From contig NC_069083.1 in the NCBI RefSeq assembly GCF_947172395.1, positions 5,860,501 through 5,924,500 of the forward strand: DNA of 64,000 bases, in the 5' to 3' direction. The notes under the pieces were generated by a model. That model ran no database searches. It saw only the letters and a program-made list of their open reading frames with translations, and had not been told where the DNA came from. The translations under genes and the position numbers were made by a program. Every line of letters begins with the position of its first letter. Position 1 is the stretch's first letter. The DNA is from Bicyclus anynana. Taxonomy: Eukaryota; Arthropoda; Insecta; Lepidoptera; Nymphalidae. This document shows positions 57,865 to 64,000 of the stretch, piece after piece.

Positions 57865-58135
57865 AACCGTGATAGCTCAGTGGATCTGATGCCACCGATT
57901 CCGGAGGGTGTAGGTTCGAGTCCGGAGTATATGCATGTTAAGAAATTAAATATCATGTGCCTCAAGCGGTGAAAAACATCGTAAGGAGACCTGCATACCT
58001 GAGAATTTTCTTAATTCTCTGCGTGTGTGAAGTCTGCCAATCCGCATTGGGCCAGCGTGGTGGACTATTGGCCTAACCACTTTCAATCTGAGAGGAGACT
58101 CGAGCTCAGCAGTGAGCCGAATATGGGTTAAAGTT
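57865..58135 (+). mobile_element. SINE family A
   Basis: Head CCGTGATAGCTCAGTGGATC, B box GGTTCGAGTCC; part of the region after the B box is deleted. The 3' half (CCGCATTGGGCCAGCGTGG to GCCGAATATGGGTT) is intact. Confidence 0.88.
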
Positions 58136-58657
58136 AGTAGCGATATTAATTTTCATTTATCAATTTATTTATCGCTAAAAACCGTTGCATATACAGAATC
58201 CATTAGTTCTATTAATTGTTTTGTACATGTTTGTATCAGTAACATTTATATGTTTTCGATTTAGATTCAAAACAAGATTATCGCGATGGACCCCATTCAA
58301 TTTCTATTGAAACAAATTTTCGCTTCTATTTCGATTGTAACAAGTATTAATCAGATTTCAAAGCGAATGCATCAATAGCAAAATATACTATTTTCAATTA
58401 AAACTGAGAAAATTTTGACCAACACTGCGTTTACCAGTGCGGAGACGACAATGCAGCACATTGGGACACCAAGGTGTTAATTATTTTAAATTAATATTTA
58501 TTTAATTAATTAATTTCTTAAAATGCACATAACTGAAATGTTGGAGATGCATACCCCGGAGTTGGAAAGTTGGTGGTGCTATACAAAATAGTATTCAGTC
58601 GGTCCGAGTTTATTGTTTACATCTCTAGAACGAGAGCCTGTACAGACCTACTACCTC
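58136..58657. other. Intergenic with SINE piece
   Basis: No gene is seen. 58511-58560 is a minus-strand family A fragment (TTCTTAAAATGCACATAACT). The remainder is unrecognised. Confidence 0.4.
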
Positions 58658-58727
58658 GATCGGCCCAGGGAATCGAACCCAGGACCTCAGTTTTGAAAAA
58701 CCACACTGCGTCACGGAGGCCGTCAGA
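58658..58727 (-). mobile_element. SINE family B, tRNA-like head only
   Basis: Plus strand reads TCGGCCCAGGGAATCGAACC, then CCACACTGCGTCACGGAGGC. In reverse this is the tRNA-like head of family B; the body is absent. Confidence 0.65.
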
Positions 58728-58909
58728 AGGATAAAAAAGTAGAAACGCCCGTTCCGATCGAAAACTTGAAATAGCTCGATATTATAAGCACGAAGGGTAG
58801 TTTATTAAAGTTTGCTTTAGCTCGAACGTCAAACCTGTAGATAGTTTCGTCGTTCTTCTATCTTACCAGATTTTAATTTTAAATTGCTTTGCTGTACTTT
58901 ATAAAGTAA
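58728..58909. other. Intergenic
   Basis: Short gap, nothing recognised. Confidence 0.3.
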
Positions 58910-59119
58910 CAAGCGGACGCCTGCGACTTCGTCCGCGTGGAATTCAGTTTTTCACAAATCCTGCAGAACCACGAATTTTTCCGGGATGAAAAGTGGCCTA
59001 TGTCTTTATCCAGAGTAAAATCTATTTCCATTTCAAATTTTAGCCAAATCGCTTTAGTAGTAGCGGCGTTAAAGAGTAACAAACATACATCCATACAAAT
59101 TATTTATAATATTATGTAG
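58910..59119 (-). mobile_element. Helitron-like family 2, single-module copy
   Basis: Plus strand from AAGCGGACGCCTGCGACTTC to TTTATAATATTATGTAGGA. It contains one copy of the GTAGTAGCGGCGTTAAAGAG module, compared with two in 48116-48498. Confidence 0.72.
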
Positions 59120-59151
59120 GACGAGCAGAATATAGCGGATATTTTATATAA

Positions 59152-59502
59152 TTTTCTGGTATGCAGGTTTCCTCACTATGTTATTATTGTTATTATCATA
59201 CATATTTTTTTTTTCTTTTTAAAGGTTATACAATATTTTTTTTTGTTACATGTTTAATATTTTCCTATTGTAATTGAATATTACATATTTAAAATGTACA
59301 CACTAACTATTTTTAGTAATATAATATTATAAAATGTTTACTTGTAAAATTATTGCAAATATTTTAATTTGCATGCAAATTTTTTAACATGCATGTATCT
59401 GCAAATAAATAAATTGATTGATTGATTGATGTTTTCCTTTACCGTTTGAGACACGTGATATTTAATTTCTTAAAATGCACACAGCTGAAATGTTAAAGGT
59501 GC
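59152..59502 (-). mobile_element. SINE family A fragment split by an inserted sequence
   Basis: GGTATGCAGGTTTCCTCACT (59158-59177) and GTTTTCCTTTACCGTTTGAG (from about 59430) are contiguous in other SINE copies. Here they are separated by about 247 bp. Beyond them only the middle of the SINE is present. Confidence 0.7.
59183..59429 (+). mobile_element. Probable LINE 3' tail inserted in a SINE
   Basis: An AT-rich, non-coding 247-bp insert ending CTGCAAATAAATAAATTGAT followed by ATTGATTG repeats. Such a short-repeat tail is typical of some insect LINEs. The class is inferred from the tail and insertion context alone. Confidence 0.5.
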
Positions 59503-60237
59503 GACTGTAAATAAACCTAATTATACCTACTACTTTTTAAGAAAGATGATACAAATTAATAAGTACTATTTAATTTCAAGGAACTTCATTTTCTCGTGAA
59601 AGAAAAGCGAGTAAGTTATTAAAAGTGTCAGCGAAGCGTAAGACAGCCGAGTTCGTAGACGCGGTCGAACACTAAGGCCACTTCTTACCGAAAACTTGAA
59701 ACTAGCATAATATCTTCGAGACGACTATGTACTTTAGTTTTCTTTTGCTTTTGTCTGAACGCTGCTTGACAACTTTTTCTTTAGCATACCATAATCAACT
59801 TCTTCTAAGATTTTAAATCGAAATCGACGAAGTCGCGGGTGTCGCGGACACCCGCGACTTCGTCCGCGTGAAACTTTCAAGTATCCCTTACCCCCTACCC
59901 CTCAATTTTGTAATTTTTTTCTTTCATAAGAACCTTCTGCTGACAATATCCAACACATAAAAAAAAATAGTGAAATCGGTCTGTTCACGCGTGATGGCGT
60001 CTTATATTGTGGTGGGCGTTGTTTGTAGTTTATAGTCAAGTTATAAAAAAGTCGGATAATAAGTTATTATCTCATTTTAATTTGATGAATATTTATCACA
60101 AAGACAATGTCTGGGACTTTAAATTGTAATAAATTTGAGGAAAAAGTGAGTTTTTTACGTGAAATCGTGTTTGGCTATTATCTTACTTTTGTTTCAAATA
60201 TATATTCAAGTTATAAGAATCATAAAAAAATTGTAGT
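59503..60237. other. Intergenic with paired Helitron ends
   Basis: No gene is seen. The hairpin 59826-59864 consists of two Helitron family 2 ends facing each other. Confidence 0.4.
59826..59864. repeat. 17-bp hairpin of two Helitron-type 3' ends
   Basis: GACGAAGTCGCGGGTGT (59826-59842) and its exact reverse complement (59848-59864) surround CGCGG. Each arm resembles the GACGAAGTCGCGGGCGTCCG end of Helitron family 2. Confidence 0.8.
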
Positions 60238-60500
60238 GACTTCCAAACATCATGATCTTGAGCCGCCTGCATCTAGCTAATTCCTGCGAATAGCTTGATG
60301 TCGTCAGTCCACCTGGTAGGGGGTCGACCTACACTGCGTTTTGTAATGCAGATTCGCCATTCCAGCACCTTGGGACCCCAACGTCCATCGGCTCTTCGAA
60401 TTATGTGCACTGCCCATTGGCACTTCATTATCGCGACTCGTTGAGCTATGTCGGTGACTCGTCGTGTGACTCTGAGCCTTCTTATGACGTCCAAATGCAA
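60238..60500 (-). pseudogene. RTE-like LINE, 3' end fragment
   Basis: The minus-strand frame reads LDVIRRLRVTRRVTDIAQRV, then HIIRRADGRWGPKVLEWR and SVGRPPTRWTDDIK. It matches the end of the element at 62985-64000 with a deletion between VTRR and VTDIAQ. Confidence 0.85.
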
Positions 60501-61136
60501 TATGTTTTACTACATATTTCTTAGGTAGGTTCTTATTGATCTTACAAATTCACTGGGTAGATAATTAATTTAGTTGTTTCACTCGCGTAAATTTATCTCG
60601 TAAGTATAAAGAATTCCTCAATTGTTAATATTAAAATAATTTGTCAATTTGAACTAATAGTTTCTGAGATTAGCGTGTTCCACTAACTAACTATACTTCA
60701 GCTTTATAATATTAGTTATACTAATATTATTAGAACCACTTTAGCAGTGCATACAAATAACAACATGCGATATATGAGTACCTTGTTAAACGGTAAGTAC
60801 AAGAAGTAAAATGCACTTTATAGATACTTATAATAACGAAAACACTATAGTATCAGCAGGTGCCAAAAGTCCATTAGCTCCAAATATAGTAATTAGCGTA
60901 ATTAGGTATGTTGATGTTCTGCTAAAAGCTTTGCCACATGCTCGTGCCATGCAAAAATTTTGTCAAAAATATTACTTTTAAACTTCCTTCGAAAATAAAA
61001 ATACATTAGTGAGAGTTCTACTTTAAAAGCACTAACAAAACATTAGCGTGGCGTACACTAAAGTATACACAGTAAATTATTATTTAAGATTTAAAATTCT
61101 AATTTAATAGTATAATGTAATCTAATTACATTTTAC
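60501..61136. other. Intergenic
   Basis: A decayed Lep1-like piece (TCTGAGATTAGCGTGTTCCA, then TCAGCTTTATAATATTAG) lies at about 60660-60712. Otherwise nothing is recognised. Confidence 0.4.
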
Positions 61137-61260
61137 TATCCTACTAATATTATAAACGCGAAAGTTTGTATGGAAGTTTGGATGTTTGTTACTCTTTATC
61201 GCCGTAACTACTGAACCGATTTGGCTAAAATTTGGAATGGAAATAGATTTTGCTCTGAAA
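61137..61260 (+). mobile_element. Helitron-like family 2, 5' part
   Basis: TATCCTACTAATATTATAAA, then GGATGTTTGTTACTCTTTAT and ACTGAACCGATTTGGCTAAA. The element breaks off after GATTTTGCTCTG. Confidence 0.65.
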
Positions 61261-61848
61261 GAAAGAGAATTCGAAAATTAAAAAAAAGTGTACTGGAATG
61301 TTATTCACTATCGACAGGTCATTAGATCAAGTTGTCGATCGGATCTGTCATTTTCACATATTTTGTTAGTTTTCGAAGAGTTTCGTTTGTAGAAAGAGAT
61401 ACAACATGCCACATGGCTAAGGGTCATAAATCTCTCCCAAATCAGAACAATTAGCGGGCTTCGTGACACTGCCAGAACATCACTTCGGGGATAATTAACA
61501 TGTTCTGTTCCCTGCACAATGCCGAGAGCGCTTGACCAATAGCTACGTGTGGTACAATCGACGACAAATGGCCTCCCATAGCCTATTCACGTCATAAGCC
61601 AAATATACCTACACGGAATCTTTGATGAGTTGTGAAATTGGAGCCCAATTATAATATACTTACTCTTTTACCGTAATAAATATTCATACTACCCGGTACC
61701 CTACTCTGATATAACGATAATTTTTTACACAATCATCAACATGGATTGATTCCATTGCGATACTTCGAACTTTCCCTTATGCTCCTATTTCTTTTCTCTG
61801 TATTCAGTTGACAATAAAATTGAATAACCTAAGTCAAAAAATTATTAA
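61261..61848. other. Intergenic, nothing recognised
   Basis: No gene or repeat identified. Confidence 0.35.
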
Positions 61849-62155
61849 TCCCTCGAGAACCATAAATTTTTCTGGGATAAAAAGTAGACTGTGTGTTAGA
61901 CTATATCTCTACTTCAAATTTCAGGTGATTCAGTTCAGGAGCCGATGCGTGAAAAGGTAACAAACATTCATACCATCAAAATCATAAAGGTTATCTCAAA
62001 TTTCGGGAATTCATGATTTTTTTCGGGATAAAAAGTAGCCTAAGTGTTAGTTTAGAGTAAAATCTATTTTCATTTCAATTTTCAGCCAAATCGCTTGAGT
62101 TAAAGAGTAACAAACATCCATACAAACTTTTGCGTTTAAAATATTAGTAGGATAG
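61849..62155 (-). mobile_element. Helitron-like family 2, two-module copy lacking its 3' end
   Basis: Plus strand has CTCGAGAACCATAAATTTTT, a GGAGCCGATGCGTGAAA module and a second module, ending TTTAAAATATTAGTAGGATA. The CGGACGCCCGCGAC terminus is missing. Confidence 0.65.
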
Positions 62156-62647
62156 GATTTTCTCGAATACCTTAACATTAAAGTTGATAAAAACATCGCC
62201 ATATTTCTATTAGCGCTATTTTGATTTCTAACATTTATCAAACTAAAACTAACTCTTTGAAAAAATAATAAACTAGCAGATTTCCCCAAAATTCCTGTAC
62301 CGATGTACCTACTCGTAGATCAATCTGGTAAAATAACACGAATGTTGATAGATACGGACGAAACGCATATGAGTGTTTTGTTTGGAGTGTTATTAATTCA
62401 TTGCTCTCAAAAAGGATGCAATAAAACACAAATGGACGGGTTATACTGATTGGATTTTTGGTGATCGGTTTTCATTTACGGGTTGGTGCTATGCATTGAA
62501 AGATGAGCTTGTTTTTTATTGGTGCACCGATATGTGCCTATATAGCTAGTTATTTATTTATCTATTGGATTATATAAAGTGATGACTTTGATTTAGATTT
62601 GGTACTATATTAAATAGCCAAATACCACAACCGAAAATTGCATTTGG
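62156..62647. other. Intergenic
   Basis: No gene is seen and no repeat is recognised. Confidence 0.35.
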
Positions 62648-62710
62648 TCCGCAAGCAAGTTCCATCGTAGATTGTAATCAAAGGCTAACATGTGAAGAAT
62701 AAAAAAAAAT
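62648..62710 (+). mobile_element. Possible SINE family B tail remnant
   Basis: CAAGTTCCATCGTAGATTGT, then CAAAGGCTAACATGTGAAGA and an A-rich end. Diverged, with an internal deletion. Confidence 0.45.
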
Positions 62711-62827
62711 AAAGAAAGCTGGACAGAGACAAATGCAGAGTTTTGTGCTCTTCTAGATGAAAATGCGCTAGGAACCCTCTTAGCTTTTAATTTCTCTTTT
62801 TTACTTGTCATCACACATTCATCATCA

Positions 62828-62981
62828 ACAACTCATATTCGGCTTAATTTTGAGCACGACTCTCCTCTCAGAATAAGAAGGGCTAGGCTAAAAGTCCACC
62901 ACGCTGGCTCAATGCAGATTGGTAGACTTCACACATGTAGAGAATTAAGAAAATTCTCAGGTGAATACCTGAGAATTTTCT
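62828..62981 (-). mobile_element. SINE family A 3' half ending in a hairpin
   Basis: Plus strand CTCATATTCGGCTTAATTTT to GAATTAAGAAAATTCTCAGG is the family A 3' half in reverse. At the truncation point the last 15 bases are repeated in inverted orientation (62948-62962 and 62967-62981, loop GAAT), then the LINE tail begins. Confidence 0.75.
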
Positions 62982-62984
62982 TCT

Positions 62985-64000
62985 TCATCATCATCATCAT
63001 CATCATATCAGCCGATGGACGTCCACTGCAGGACATAGGCCTTTTGTAGGGACTTCCAAACATCACGATACTGAGCCGCCTGCATCCAGCGAATCCCTGC
63101 GACTCGCTTGATGTCGTCAGTCCACCTGGTGGGGGGTCGGCCAACACTGCGCTTACTAGTGCGGGGTCGCCATTCCAGCACTTTGGGACCCCAACGTCCA
63201 TCGGCTCTTCGAACTATGTGCCCCGCCCATTGCCACTTCAGCTTCGCAACGACAACGACGACAATCGACTTTGGTTCTTCTGCGGATCTCCTCATTTCTG
63301 ATTCGATCACGCAGAGATACTCCTAACATAGCTCGTTCCATCGCCCGCTGTGTGACTCTAAGCCTTCTTATGAGGCCCATAGTTAGCGACCAAGTCTCGG
63401 AACCATAGGTCATCACTGGCAACACGCACTGTTCGAAGACTTTTGTCTTCAGGCACTGAGGAATTTCCGACGAAAAGATGTCGCGAAGCTTCCCGAATGC
63501 AGCCCAGCCGAGTTGGATTCGACGGTTCACCTCTTTCTCGAAATTGGACCTACCTAACTGGATCATATGTCCTAGGTATATGTATTCGTCTACAATTTCG
63601 AGTGCAGCGTTCTCAACTATAACTGGGTGGAGCGATACATGAGCATTACACATTATTTTGGTTTTGCCCATGTTCATTTTCAGGCCCACCTGTTGAGAAA
63701 CGCTGCTGAGGTCATTGAGCATGGTACTAAGGTCATCCAGAGTCTGTGCCATGATGACTACATCATCCGCGAACCGCAGTTGAGTGATGTACTCGCCATT
63801 GATGTTGATGCCAAGTCCGCTCCAGTCCAGAAGCTTAAAGACGTCTTCCAGTGCGGCGGTAAATAGCTTCGGAGAGATCACATCTCCCTGACGCACTCCT
63901 CGCTGCAACTGGATTGGCCTCGTAGTCTGATCCTGAATACGGACTGACATAGTGGCGTTTTCGTACAAGCACTTCAACGCTTGGATATACCTGTAATCAA
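62985..64000 (-). mobile_element. RTE-like non-LTR retrotransposon, 3' half
   Basis: Minus-strand element entering from beyond the right edge of the window and ending in an (ATG)n tail (CAT repeats on the plus strand at 62985-63006). It encodes the reverse transcriptase core and C-terminal tail. It is the fullest relative of the pieces at 14371, 30712, 41395, 52395, 56268 and 60238. Confidence 0.88.
63156..63977 (-). pseudogene. Reverse transcriptase of the RTE-like LINE (partial, frameshifted)
   Basis: A 273-codon frame copies element RNA into DNA during retrotransposition. It reads GVRQGDVISPKLF (residues 27-39), the catalytic box LRFADD at 67-72, GLKMNMGKTK in the thumb region, then VLPVMTYGSETW. 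It continues past the upstream edge of the window, so the start shown is only the first Met. The frame stays open to RNEEIRRRTKV; then a short CGACAACGACGAC run (about 63247-63265) replaces the usual sequence and shifts the frame. The expected tail (LKWQWAGHIVRRADGRWG, then RPPTRWTDDIKRVAG) continues in another frame at 63008-63245. The element is therefore inactive as read, although it looks fairly young. Confidence 0.85.

Overview
This is AT-rich nuclear DNA from an insect, very probably a moth or butterfly (Lepidoptera). Two lines of evidence point there. The only recognisable host genes are two seven-transmembrane odorant receptors with a lepidopteran-type architecture. The rest is packed with interspersed repeats of lepidopteran type: tRNA-derived SINEs, Lep1-like Helitron relatives ending in CTAG, and RTE-type LINE fragments. 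There are no bacterial features, no CRISPR array and no convincing stand-alone RNA gene. Layout. Positions 126-3959 and 5679-9491 are two diverged copies of one 3.8-kb unit, separated by a 1.7-kb spacer. Each copy carries one odorant receptor gene on the minus strand. A five-exon model could be read directly from splice sites and reading phase: exons 1830-2608, 1649-1739, 1398-1499, 787-942 and 271-303 for copy 1, and 7389-8167, 7214-7304, 6964-7065, 6354-6509 and 5783-5857 for copy 2. The exon 2 to 4 junctions keep phase and family motifs; the last exon is tentative. Copy 2 gives a 400-residue receptor. Copy 1 has a one-base difference in the candidate last exon and would end early. Upstream of each gene, a palindromic MITE carries a Lep1-like element inserted inside it, and both were copied with the gene. 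From about 9.5 kb to the end I see no host gene. The region is intergenic or intronic DNA made of SINEs (two families, about 25 copies or pieces), Helitron-like elements (two families), LINE fragments (RTE-like and other non-LTR types), four copies of an unclassified GGGTTCCGTAG repeat and several MITEs. There are also two large tandem arrays (about 142-bp units at 14.96-15.55 kb, about 220-bp units at 21.3-22.2 kb) and a 40-bp array at 43.6 kb. The right edge (62985-64000) is the 3' half of an RTE-like LINE with a readable reverse transcriptase core. An unexpected pattern is the number of perfect or near-perfect hairpins with very short loops, scattered through sequence that otherwise looks unique. 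Expected function. The two receptors would act in olfactory neuron membranes together with the co-receptor Orco. Nothing else here forms a pathway; the window mainly records a recent receptor duplication and a long history of nested transposition.
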